In this document: in pieces, positions 27,700 to 36,120 of the stretch
Position numbering within the stretch: the stretch's first letter is position 1
How the letters are laid out: every line of letters starts with the position of its first letter
Origin: CAWDXG01 sp963822115
GTDB taxonomy: Bacteria; Myxococcota_A; Polyangia; Polyangiales; Polyangiaceae
Assembly: GCA_963822115.1 (NCBI GenBank)
Contig: CAWGGM010000018.1
Coordinates: 124,001 to 188,000, forward strand
Reading direction: 5' to 3'
Length of the DNA stretch: 64,000 nt
The notes under the pieces: model-generated
Databases searched by the model: none
Seen by the model: only the letters and a program-made list of their open reading frames with translations
Told to the model about the DNA's origin: nothing
Made by a program: the position numbers and the translations under genes

Positions 27700-30600
27700 C
27701 CGCCTCCGCCGGGCGTCTCGATGCGCAGTCGCGCACCGGCGGAAACCTCGACGTACAGCCGCCCCGGCTGCTCGCGTCCGTCGAGCAGGTTCCGGCCTCG
27801 TGCAGCAGGCTGGCCGCCGGCGAGCCCGAATGGGGCGCGCGTGCGTCGCTCGGAGATCACGGACACGTAGAGCGGCTGCAGGAATTCCATCTCGCGTATG
27901 ACGCCGTCGCCACCGCGATAGCGGCCGTTGCCGCCCGATCCCCGGCGTACGGAGAATTCGTGCAGACGCACCGGATAGCGCGCCTCGAGCACCTCGGGGT
28001 CCGTGATGCGCGTGTTGGTCATGTGCGTGTGCACCGCCGACGCGCCTTCGAAGCCCGGACCCGCGCCTGCTCCCCCCGCGATGGTCTCGTAGTAGCCGAA
28101 GTGTCCGTCGCCGAAGGTGAGGTTGTTCATCGTGCCCTGGCTTGCCGCGGCGCGGCCCGCCGCGGCGAGCAGCACGTCCACCACCCGCTGCGACGTCTCG
28201 ACGTTGCCCGCTGCGACGGCCCGCCCCGGCGACGGTGACAGCACGCTGTGCTCCGGAAAACGCACGTCGACGGGACGCAGGCAGCCGCTGTTCAGCGGGA
28301 TGGGTGCGTCCACCAGTGTGCGCAGGAAGTAGATGACCGCAGCCAGAGTGACGGCCCGGGGCGCGTTCAGGTTTCCGTCGACCTCGGGGCCCGTGCCGGA
28401 GAAATCCACGACCATGCGGTCGCCCGTCACGCGCAGCGTACAGACGATCGGCGTACCGTCGTCGAGCGCGTCCTCGAAGCGGTGCTCGCCGTCGGCAAGG
28501 CGCGCGATCTCCGCGGCGACCTTGGCGGCTGCGTTGTCCTGCACGTACTGCATGTAGGCCTGCACCCGCTCGAGCCCGTAGCGTCCGACCAGCTCGTCGA
28601 GCAGTCGGGCGCCGGTGCGGCAGGCGGCGATCTGCGCCTCCAGATCAGCCAGGTTGTCGCGCGGCTGCCGGGCGGGGTAGGGGCCACTCGACAGTGTGCG
28701 GAGCACCAGCTCGCGGTCCAGCCTGCCGCCTTCGACGATGCGAAGAGCCCGCAGCACGACGCCTTCCTCTTCGATCGAGCGGGAGAACGGCGGCATCGAA
28801 CCGGGGGTGATGCCGCCCACGTCGGCGTGGTGCCCACGGCTGGCGGTGAAGAAAACGAGCCGACCGGCACTGTCGTGGACCGGCGACACGACCGTGATGT
28901 CGGGCAGGTGCGAACCCCCGGCCGCCGGATCGTTGGTCACGAAGACGTCTCCGCGGCCAGGTTCGGGGTGCGCCGCGATCACGGCGCGTACCGACTCGCC
29001 CATGGCGCCCAGATGCACCGGGATGTGCGGCGCGTTGGCCACCAGCCCACCGTCCTTGTCGAATACCGCGCAGGAGAAGTCGAGCCGCTCGCGGATGTTG
29101 GTGCTGAGAGCCGTGCGGCGCAGCACGTGTCCCATCTGCTCGGCGATGGACATGTACAGGTTGCCCATGATCTCGAGCAGCACCGGGTCGACGCCGTCTG
29201 TAGCTTTTGCCCCGACTTCGGCGGCCTCGTCCAGCATGCGCTCTGAAGTCTGTTCGAGGGCGAGCAGGCCTGCCTCGTCGTGGTGGAGCTCGAAGCCGGG
29301 CTCCACCACCAGCGTGCCGGTGGCTTCGAGCACGAGCAGCGGACCCGCGCGCCGCTCATTGGCTGCGAGTGCCTCGCGGTCGACGACCGGGACGTCCTCG
29401 ATCCACTTTCCAGCGTGGAATAGCCGCGTCGTGCGGCGGGGAGCACCCGCGGCGGCGGCCGATGAGCCGGGGCGCGAGCGCGGCCGCGGCCTGTGGCCGC
29501 GCACTTCCACACGAGCCTGTACGAGCTCGACCGGATGGTCCGGCCGCGCATAGCCGAAGAGCTGCTCGTGGCGCGCGTGGAAGGACGTGGCGAGCGCTTC
29601 GGCTCCGGCGACTTCCAGCGTGAGGGACGTCTCGGTGCCGGCGTAGCGCAGATCGAGTTGGTGCACGCTGTCGATCTGCTGGGGCGAAAAGCCCTCCGCG
29701 CGCAGGACTTCGCGCCCTTGTGCTTCCAGGCTGTCGAACGCAGACCCGAGCTGCGAGAGCTCTGCTTCGTCGAGCTCGACGCGGCCGGCGTCTGCTTCGC
29801 CGTGCCAGGTCACGTCGGCTAGTCCCATGCCGTAGGCCGACAGCACGCCCGCCAGCGGGTGCGACACGATGCGCCGGATGCCGAGCCGCCGCGCGATTGC
29901 ACAGGCGTGCTGTCCGCCCGCGCCGCCGAACACCACCAGTGCGTAGTCGCGCACGTCGTAGCCGCGCGCGACCGACACCTGCCGGATTGCCTCGGCCATG
30001 TTGGTGTTCGCGATATGGAAGAAGCCTTCGGCGAGCTCTTCCGGTGTGCGTTCGTCGCCGCGCGCGCGGAGCTTCGCGGCTAGCGCCTCGAGCCGGGCAC
30101 GGGGGCGCTCCCGATCGATTGGAAACGGAAAGCGATCCGGCGCCAGTCTGCCCAGCATCAGGTTCACGTCGGTGAGCGACAGCTCGCTGGCCGCGGGGTT
30201 CCCGTAGCAGAGCGGCCCCGGATCAGCGCCGGCACTTTCCGGGCCGACGCTCAAGCTGTGTCCGTCGTAGCGGCACAGCGAGCCGCCGCCCGCTGCGACG
30301 GTGTGGATGCTCATCATCGGAGCGCGCACGCGCACGCCGGCTACTTCGGTCTCGTACACGCGTTCGAACCCACCATCGTAGCGTGAGACATCGGTGGAAG
30401 TGCCTCCCATGTCGAAGCCGATCGCGCGCGGGAGGCCGGCGTCGCGCGCCACGGCGGCAGCCGCCACTACGCCGCCGGCGGGCCCCGAGAGGATGGCGTT
30501 TGGTCCACGGAAACGCTGCGCATCGGTGAGCCCGCCGCTCGACTGCATGATGCGCAAGGTGCTTCCGGGCAGCTCGCGGAGCAGCGTGGCGACGTAGTCG

Positions 30601-31232
30601 CGGATCAGTGGCGTGAGATATGCGTCGATCATTGCCGTGTCGCCGCGCGCCAGCATGCCCATCTCGGCGGCGATCTCGTGCGACAGCGCGACATGCGAGA
30701 AACCGGCCTGTCGCGCGAGCTCGCCGATGTCCTGTTCGAGTCCGCCTGCGACGTAGGCATGCAGGACGACGACCGCGACGCTGTCCAGTCCGCTCTGCCG
30801 GAGGCGACGGAGCTCGTCGAGCAGCTTCACGGGATCCGGGCGGCAGAGCACCTCCCCGCGCGCGTCGGCTCGCGCGTCCACTTCCAGCACTTCGCGGTAC
30901 AGAAGCTCCGGCCTCGCGATGCGGATGTCGAAGATGCGCGGGCGCGCTTGGGTGCCGATCCGGAGCAGGTCGGCGAAGCCGCGCGTTGTCACCAGCGCCG
31001 CCGGGCGCCCCTTGCGCTCCAGCAGCGCGTTGGTGGCGACGGTGGTGCCCATGCGGATGTCGCACGGAGGGATCGGCGCATCCTCGCCAAGCCCGAGCAG
31101 GGTGCGGATGCCGACCAGGGGGGCCCGGTCGGATGACAGGACCTTGGCGACCGACAGCTCTCCGCTGTCGGGGTCCTGCCCGATGCAGTCCGTGAAGGTG
31201 CCGCCGCGATCGATCCAGAACTGCCAGCGCAT
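27618..31232 (-). CDS. 5-oxoprolinase / hydantoinase A-B fusion
   Basis: This 1204-residue protein joins HyuA and HyuB domains, as in eukaryotic-type 5-oxoprolinase (OPLAH), which hydrolyses 5-oxoproline to glutamate with ATP. The HyuA half starts FWIDRGGTFTDCIG and has GFDMGGTSTDVSRYDG. The HyuB half begins near residue 670 (DPVLLEIMGNLYMSIAEQMG) and contains DVFVTNDPAAGGSHLPDI and YYETIAGGAGAGPG. N-methylhydantoinase or acetone-carboxylase relatives share this architecture, so the substrate is not certain. The last 20 residues are Ala/Gly-rich, encoded opposite the 26551-27699 gene. It is the last gene of the run that starts with the EMC genes. Confidence 0.9.
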   Translation of the reverse strand: MRWQFWIDRGGTFTDCIGQDPDSGELSVAKVLSSDRAPLVGIRTLLGLGEDAPIPPCDIRMGTTVATNALLERKGRPAALVTTRGFADLLRIGTQARPRIFDIRIARPELLYREVLEVDARADARGEVLCRPDPVKLLDELRRLRQSGLDSVAVVVLHAYVAGGLEQDIGELARQAGFSHVALSHEIAAEMGMLARGDTAMIDAYLTPLIRDYVATLLRELPGSTLRIMQSSGGLTDAQRFRGPNAILSGPAGGVVAAAAVARDAGLPRAIGFDMGGTSTDVSRYDGGFERVYETEVAGVRVRAPMMSIHTVAAGGGSLCRYDGHSLSVGPESAGADPGPLCYGNPAASELSLTDVNLMLGRLAPDRFPFPIDRERPRARLEALAAKLRARGDERTPEELAEGFFHIANTNMAEAIRQVSVARGYDVRDYALVVFGGAGGQHACAIARRLGIRRIVSHPLAGVLSAYGMGLADVTWHGEADAGRVELDEAELSQLGSAFDSLEAQGREVLRAEGFSPQQIDSVHQLDLRYAGTETSLTLEVAGAEALATSFHARHEQLFGYARPDHPVELVQARVEVRGHRPRPRSRPGSSAAAAGAPRRTTRLFHAGKWIEDVPVVDREALAANERRAGPLLVLEATGTLVVEPGFELHHDEAGLLALEQTSERMLDEAAEVGAKATDGVDPVLLEIMGNLYMSIAEQMGHVLRRTALSTNIRERLDFSCAVFDKDGGLVANAPHIPVHLGAMGESVRAVIAAHPEPGRGDVFVTNDPAAGGSHLPDITVVSPVHDSAGRLVFFTASRGHHADVGGITPGSMPPFSRSIEEEGVVLRALRIVEGGRLDRELVLRTLSSGPYPARQPRDNLADLEAQIAACRTGARLLDELVGRYGLERVQAYMQYVQDNAAAKVAAEIARLADGEHRFEDALDDGTPIVCTLRVTGDRMVVDFSGTGPEVDGNLNAPRAVTLAAVIYFLRTLVDAPIPLNSGCLRPVDVRFPEHSVLSPSPGRAVAAGNVETSQRVVDVLLAAAGRAAASQGTMNNLTFGDGHFGYYETIAGGAGAGPGFEGASAVHTHMTNTRITDPEVLEARYPVRLHEFSVRRGSGGNGRYRGGDGVIREMEFLQPLYVSVISERRTRAPFGLAGGQPAARGRNLLDGREQPGRLYVEVSAGARLRIETPGGGGYGAADAGGAGAPDAAGAADPDAAAGG

Positions 31233-31247
31233 CGAGTCTCCCCCGGA

Positions 31248-32255
31248 CTAGCGGTGCGCGAGCAGGTACAGCACGGCTGCCAGGGCCAGCGCCAGGACGA
31301 CGATCAACAGAACCAGCGGCAGCATGCTGCGTTCGGCGGGCGGCTGTGCGGGCGAAGGAGCGGCGACCGGTGGTGGTCGCTGCGGTGGCACGGTGGCTGG
31401 TGCCGTTCGTGCGGGTTGGGGCTGTGGCTCGAGCGCCGCTGCAGCGGGTTGTGGAGCCGCGAGAGGCGGCGCGGCGTGCCCGGTGTTGGGCAACGGGGTC
31501 AGTGCGGGCGGAGCTGGCGGAATGGCGGCAACGCCAGCGGCTGGCCGCGGCGCTGCGCGCGCCGCAGCGCTCTCGCTTGGAGCCTGCGCAACGCGCGTGG
31601 CGGCCTCGTCGTCGACCTCGTCATAGCGAGCGCTCGCGGCTCCGGCCGCTGCCCTCCCCGGCGGAGCCGGCGGCGGCGCTGCCCGTCTGGACGGCGCGGA
31701 CGGCGGTTTCGCGCCCGGTCGCGAAGCCACGGGCGGCGGAGCGGGCGGCGGCGGTGCAGCGCGCGGTCGCGAAGCTGCGGGCGGCGCGGGCGGGGGTGCG
31801 GCGCGAGGCGGCGGCGCGGCGGGTCGCGAGGGTATAGCTGGCGGCGGAGCGGGCGCTGGACCCCCTGCCCGGGCGGGCGGCGGCGCGCCGCCAGCAGGCC
31901 GCGGCGCCGACGGCAGCGGCACCCCTGGCTGCGAATCGCCGAACGGCGTCGCGGCGACGCGCGTGGCGGCCTCGTCGTCCTCAGTGTACGCCTGGGGCAG
32001 CGCCACGCCCGGTGTGCTCGGGTTGGTCTGGTCCATGAACCAGGGCGACTCGATCACACGCGTCTGGACGCCGTCGTCGGGCAGCGCATCCTGGAATTGT
32101 TCGATCGCTTCGAGCGGCAGCCACTCGTCGGTGCCGACCTCGCACACGTCTGCATCCGGCGGCACTTTTCCAGCGGCGATGCCGCGTACGAGCAGCTCCT
32201 CGCTCACCGGGCCGATCGGCTCTTCGCCTTCGTGCCGGACGTACCAATCGGCCAT
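31248..32255 (-). CDS. GYF-like domain protein with Pro/Ala-rich middle and C-terminal TM anchor
   Basis: The 335-residue protein starts with a GYF_2-like (DUF4339) domain, residues 1-60 (ADWYVRHEGEEPIGPVSEEL and GTDEWLPLEAI). A very long Pro/Ala-rich disordered region (about 85-300) follows. It ends in one TM helix (LPLVLLIVVLALALAAVLYL). Such proteins are tail-anchored with a cytoplasmic peptide-binding domain. It lies 16 bp after mch and 15 bp before the 5-oxoprolinase. Function unknown. Confidence 0.75.
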   Translation of the reverse strand: MADWYVRHEGEEPIGPVSEELLVRGIAAGKVPPDADVCEVGTDEWLPLEAIEQFQDALPDDGVQTRVIESPWFMDQTNPSTPGVALPQAYTEDDEAATRVAATPFGDSQPGVPLPSAPRPAGGAPPPARAGGPAPAPPPAIPSRPAAPPPRAAPPPAPPAASRPRAAPPPPAPPPVASRPGAKPPSAPSRRAAPPPAPPGRAAAGAASARYDEVDDEAATRVAQAPSESAAARAAPRPAAGVAAIPPAPPALTPLPNTGHAAPPLAAPQPAAAALEPQPQPARTAPATVPPQRPPPVAAPSPAQPPAERSMLPLVLLIVVLALALAAVLYLLAHR

Positions 32256-32271
32256 GGTGGTTCTTCCGGAA

Positions 32272-33360
32272 TCAGCCGGGCCGCTTGCGGACCAGGACCC
32301 TCCGCGTGATCTCGACGACCTTCTCCTTCAGCTTGTCGTCCTTCTTGCCCAGCTCCGGCTCGAACAGTCCCCGTTCGACCAGATCTCCACCAGGCGTGTT
32401 GCGCGTGCCCACCACGCGCAATGTCAACACGCCGGCGTGGGGACCTGCGTCCTCCTTGGCGAGCACCTTGGTGTTCGCGTAGAGCGTGTCGCCGGCGGTC
32501 ACGCCGCCTGGATGCGCTCCCTGGTCGAGGCCCATGTCCCATAGTGCGTTGCCGGTGATGTCGCGGCTGGTCAGCGCCAGCACCCACGACAGTACCAGGC
32601 CGCCGTACACCACGCGCGTCTTCGCGAAGGAGTTGTCCTTGCAGTAGACCTCGTCGAAGTGGATCGGGTGGGAGTTCCGGCAAAGCTGTGTGAGCTGCAT
32701 GTGCTCCGATTCGCCGACCGTCTTGCCGACCGTGTGGGCGAACACCTGACCGACCTCGAAGTCCTCGTAGAAGCCGGCAAAGCCCGCCCGGCGCGCCGGT
32801 GCCTTCACCCCTTCGCGCAGTACCGCTGGCAGATAGGGTGCGTCGGCGGTGTCCGGTTGTGTCGCCTTCGGCCACGGATCTGCCGGGCGCCCGCTGACCG
32901 CGCCGGCGCGCACCAGCGCTTTGCGATCGAAACGGCACACGACGTTGCAGCGCTCGTTCGTCAGCACCGTGCGCACCTCCACTACGCCGCGGTCGCCCTT
33001 CGAGGTCGGCTTCTGCGACAGGACCTGGCTCGACGCCGTGACCGTGTCGCCCGCGTAGCACGGCTCGGGAAAACGCACGTCGATGTAGGCCAGATGCGCG
33101 ATCGCCTGCTCGCTCACGTCGTGCACGCTGAAGCTGAGCCCGAGATTGAGCAAGAGCAGCGGGTGCACGGGCCGATCGCGGAAGCCTAGCGCCTGCGCGT
33201 AGGTGCGACTGGCGAAAGTCGGCGTCGCGTCCTGGAAGGACGCGGCGAAGAAGGCTGTCATGCCGTCGTCCACGGTCACGGCCCACGGGTGCTCGTAGAC
33301 GTCGCCGGGTTTGAAATCGTCGAGGCGGCGTCCGTAGCTTGGCTTTTCGATTGTGCTCAT
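32272..33360 (-). CDS. mch: Mesaconyl-CoA hydratase (tandem MaoC hotdog protein)
   Basis: This 362-residue cytosolic enzyme should hydrate mesaconyl-C1-CoA to beta-methylmalyl-CoA in the ethylmalonyl-CoA pathway. Two MaoC-like halves are seen: an N-terminal half containing SEQAIAHLAYIDVRFPEPCY, like the IANLGY-type segment of known Mch, and a C-terminal hotdog repeat (GFAGFYEDFEVGQVFAHTVG, then NSHPIHFDEVYCKDN). Length matches Mch. It lies 25 bp downstream of the methylsuccinyl-CoA dehydrogenase gene. Another MaoC substrate cannot be excluded, but the neighbours make Mch by far the best call. Confidence 0.85.
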   Translation of the reverse strand: MSTIEKPSYGRRLDDFKPGDVYEHPWAVTVDDGMTAFFAASFQDATPTFASRTYAQALGFRDRPVHPLLLLNLGLSFSVHDVSEQAIAHLAYIDVRFPEPCYAGDTVTASSQVLSQKPTSKGDRGVVEVRTVLTNERCNVVCRFDRKALVRAGAVSGRPADPWPKATQPDTADAPYLPAVLREGVKAPARRAGFAGFYEDFEVGQVFAHTVGKTVGESEHMQLTQLCRNSHPIHFDEVYCKDNSFAKTRVVYGGLVLSWVLALTSRDITGNALWDMGLDQGAHPGGVTAGDTLYANTKVLAKEDAGPHAGVLTLRVVGTRNTPGGDLVERGLFEPELGKKDDKLKEKVVEITRRVLVRKRPG

Positions 33361-33385
33361 CGTTGTTCCTCCGCGCGCTCGAATC

Positions 33386-35083
33386 TCATGCCCGGTGCAG
33401 GCCCTGCTCGAGCAGTCGGCGCGCGATGACGTGTGCCTGGATCTCGTTGGCTCCCTCGAAGATGCTGAGCACGCGCGCGTCCACCAACAGGCGCGAGGCG
33501 ACGTACTCCTCCGCGTAGCCGTTGCCCCCGTGGACCTGCACGCAGGCGTCGGCGGCTTCCCACGCGGCGCGTGTGCCGAGCAGCTTGGCCATGCCTGCTT
33601 CCAGGTCGCAGCGCTTGCCGCTGTCCTTCTCGCGCGCGGCGAAATACGTCAGCTGCCGCGTGGCCATGTTGCGCGCGATCATGCGGCCCAGCTTGCGCTG
33701 TACGCGAGGGAACTTCGCGATCGGCGCGCCGAACTGGATGCGCTCATGCGCGTACTTCATCGCCTCCTCGAGCGCAGCCTGCGCGATGCCGACCCCGCGT
33801 GCCGCGGTCTGGATGCGTGCGCTCTCGAAGGTGACCATGAGCTGCTTGAAGCCCTGGCCTTCCTTGCCCCCGAGCAGCGCCCCGGCCGGCACGGCGAAGC
33901 CGTCGAAGCCGATCTCGAATTCCTTCATGCCGCGATAGCCGAGCACCTTGATCTCGGTGCCGGTGATGCCTTCGTCGGGGAAGCCTTTCGTCTCCGGCTG
34001 TTCCTCGCTGCCGCGCTGTTTCGGCGCCAGGAACATGCTCAGCCCCGAATAGCCGTCGTCGTCTGGATTGGTGCGGGCGAGCAGGGTCATCAGGTTGGCG
34101 CGCGTGGCGTGCGTGATCCACGTCTTCGCCCCGCTCACGCGCCAGCTGCCGTCCGCCTGCTTCTCGGCGCGCGTCTTGATGTGCGCCAGGTCCGAGCCGT
34201 AGTTCGGTTCGGTGAACACCGCGGTCGGCAGTACCTCGCCCGTCGCCAGCTTCGGCAGCCACTCCTGCTTCTGCGCGTCGGTGCCGCCGCCCAGGATCAG
34301 CTCCGCGGCGATCTCGGCGCGAGTGCCCAGTGAGCCGACACCGATGTAGCCGCGGCTGAGCTCTTCCGTCACGACGCACATCGCGACCTTGCCCAGGCCC
34401 TGCCCGCCGTAGTCCTCCGGAATCGTCAGCCCGAAGACGCCGAGCTCGCTCATCTTGTCGATGAGGTCCATCGGGATGAGCACGTCCTTGCGGTGGACAT
34501 CCTGCGCGATCGGATCGACCTCGCGCTGGGCGAACTTGCGGAACTCGCTCTGGATCGCCTCGAGCGTGTCGTCGCCGAGCCCGAGCGCGCCGAAGCTGCC
34601 CTGCTCGTGCGAAAGGCGCGCCAGCAGGCAGACCACTTCGCCCGAAGCAAAGCGCTCGGCAATCTGCTGTACCGCCGGCGACAGCAGCGTGCCCTTCACG
34701 TCGTCCTGCGTGAGCCCCATCTCTCCCAGGCCCAGCGACTCGCAGGCTCCGAGGTTCACGCCACCCGGCAGCTCGCGCACCAGCTCGCCGACATACGCGC
34801 CAGCGATGCGCAGCTCCAGCTCGCCGCCCGAGCCGTCGCTAGTGACGCGCTCTGCCCACGCGACGAGTTGTCGCGCTGCTTCCAGCTCCGTGGCGAGATA
34901 GGCCAGAGCATGCGCGGCCAGTTGGTTTTGTTCGAGTAGCCGCCCTGAGATGCGGCCCTTGTCCGGGTCGACGACCTTCGACAGCAGGCTGGACAGCGCC
35001 CGTCCGTACAGCTCCTCGACGGCCTTGATAGCGGGTTTCAGTTCGTCGGGGCGGGGGATACCCGGGGCAGATGTTCCAGTCAT
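33386..35083 (-). CDS. mcd: Methylsuccinyl-CoA dehydrogenase
   Basis: This 565-residue FAD enzyme oxidises (2S)-methylsuccinyl-CoA to mesaconyl-CoA. The acyl-CoA dehydrogenase core begins near residue 175 and has the signature segments FGLTIPEDYGGQGLGK and AVFTEPNYGSDLAHIKTRAE. The C-terminal helical domain contains ARGVGIAQAALEEAMKYAHE and VQVHGGNGYAEEYVASRLLV. The extra 170-residue N-terminal part is characteristic of Mcd rather than ordinary acyl-CoA dehydrogenases. It is third in the string mcl2-type, mcd, mch, with a 121-bp gap upstream. Confidence 0.88.
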   Translation of the reverse strand: MTGTSAPGIPRPDELKPAIKAVEELYGRALSSLLSKVVDPDKGRISGRLLEQNQLAAHALAYLATELEAARQLVAWAERVTSDGSGGELELRIAGAYVGELVRELPGGVNLGACESLGLGEMGLTQDDVKGTLLSPAVQQIAERFASGEVVCLLARLSHEQGSFGALGLGDDTLEAIQSEFRKFAQREVDPIAQDVHRKDVLIPMDLIDKMSELGVFGLTIPEDYGGQGLGKVAMCVVTEELSRGYIGVGSLGTRAEIAAELILGGGTDAQKQEWLPKLATGEVLPTAVFTEPNYGSDLAHIKTRAEKQADGSWRVSGAKTWITHATRANLMTLLARTNPDDDGYSGLSMFLAPKQRGSEEQPETKGFPDEGITGTEIKVLGYRGMKEFEIGFDGFAVPAGALLGGKEGQGFKQLMVTFESARIQTAARGVGIAQAALEEAMKYAHERIQFGAPIAKFPRVQRKLGRMIARNMATRQLTYFAAREKDSGKRCDLEAGMAKLLGTRAAWEAADACVQVHGGNGYAEEYVASRLLVDARVLSIFEGANEIQAHVIARRLLEQGLHRA

Positions 35084-35204
35084 CGACTGAGCTCCTCCAG
35101 AGCGGGAATACGGCGCATTGTCATCCGTTCCTACGCGGTGCGTCTAGCAGCGAGGCCGCCAGACTGTGGCAATTTGCTACAAAATCGTGCCGAAATGCCA
35201 CGGT
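35084..35204. promoter_or_regulatory. 121-bp AT-richer gap upstream of mcd
   Basis: The gap between the CitE/Mcl2-type gene and mcd holds GTGGCA (35166-35171) and its complement TGCCAC (35196-35201) around a run that includes GCAATTTGC. It may carry an internal promoter or operator for mcd-mch. No clear -35/-10 pair was fixed. Confidence 0.35.
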
Positions 35205-36074
35205 CTACGCCCCTGATATGGCGTCGGCGAGCGCCACCAGTCGCTTGGCCTCCTCCACGTGCAGGTTCTCGACCAGCTTGCCGTCGAGAACCACCACGCC
35301 CTTGCCTTCCTTGCGAGCGGCCGTGTGCGCCTCGATCACACGCCGGGCGCGCTCCACAGCCGCAGGCGACGGCGAGAAGACCGCGTTGCAGGGTCCGACC
35401 TGTTTGGGGTGGATCAGCGTCTTGCCGTCGAAGCCGAGCTCCAGGCCCTGCAGGCAGGACTCGTGGAACGCCTCGGCGTCGTCCAGGTCGAGGAACACAC
35501 CGTCGAGGATCGCCAGACCGTAGGCGCGCGCGGCGAGCAGGCACAGCCCGAGCGATGTGATCATCGGCAGCCGCATCGGCGTGTGGCGGGCGTGCAGGTC
35601 CTTGGTCAGATCCGAAGTGCCCATCACCAGACAGCGGATGCGCGAGCTTGAAGCGGCGATCTCCTGGGCGCGCAGGATGCCGAGCGGCGTCTCCATCATG
35701 CACCAGATACTCGTGGTGGCCGGTGCGCCGTGGGTCTCCATCAGCTTCTCGACGTCCCGAACCTGCTCGGGTCGCTCGACCTTCGGAATCAGGATGGCGT
35801 CTGGGCCCGCCTTGCTTGCGGCTTCCAGATCAGCCTTGCCCCACGGGGTCTCGAGACCATTGATTCGGATCACCAGCTCACGTCGGCCGTAGCCTCCGCC
35901 CTGGACCGACTGGCACACCTGATCGCGGGCTGCCTCCTTGGCGTCGGGGCTCGTAGCGTCCTCGAGATCGAGAATCAGGCCGTCCGCAGGTAGGCTCTTG
36001 GCCTTTTCCTGCGCGCGGGCGTTGGAGCCAGGCATGTACAGGACACTTCTGCGGGGGCGAGCGTCAGCAGTCAT
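35205..36074 (-). CDS. CitE/HpcH-family lyase, malyl-CoA thioesterase candidate
   Basis: The ATG at 36074 gives 289 residues; the frame is open further but that part runs into the opposite gene. The (beta/alpha)8 HpcH/HpaI fold is marked by RRSVLYMPGSNARAQEKAKS, the metal/acid motif LILDLEDATSPD, AILIPKVERPEQV and the C-terminal GKTLIHPKQVGPCN. Members of this branch include citrate lyase beta and the (3S)-malyl-CoA thioesterase Mcl2 that ends one arm of the EMC pathway. The location makes the thioesterase plausible; sequence alone does not decide. Confidence 0.75.
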   Translation of the reverse strand: MTADARPRRSVLYMPGSNARAQEKAKSLPADGLILDLEDATSPDAKEAARDQVCQSVQGGGYGRRELVIRINGLETPWGKADLEAASKAGPDAILIPKVERPEQVRDVEKLMETHGAPATTSIWCMMETPLGILRAQEIAASSSRIRCLVMGTSDLTKDLHARHTPMRLPMITSLGLCLLAARAYGLAILDGVFLDLDDAEAFHESCLQGLELGFDGKTLIHPKQVGPCNAVFSPSPAAVERARRVIEAHTAARKEGKGVVVLDGKLVENLHVEEAKRLVALADAISGA

Positions 36075-36120
36075 GGTCTGATGCTTGCGTCGCGCTGGAA
36101 AGTGATCAACCCCTCTTGTC

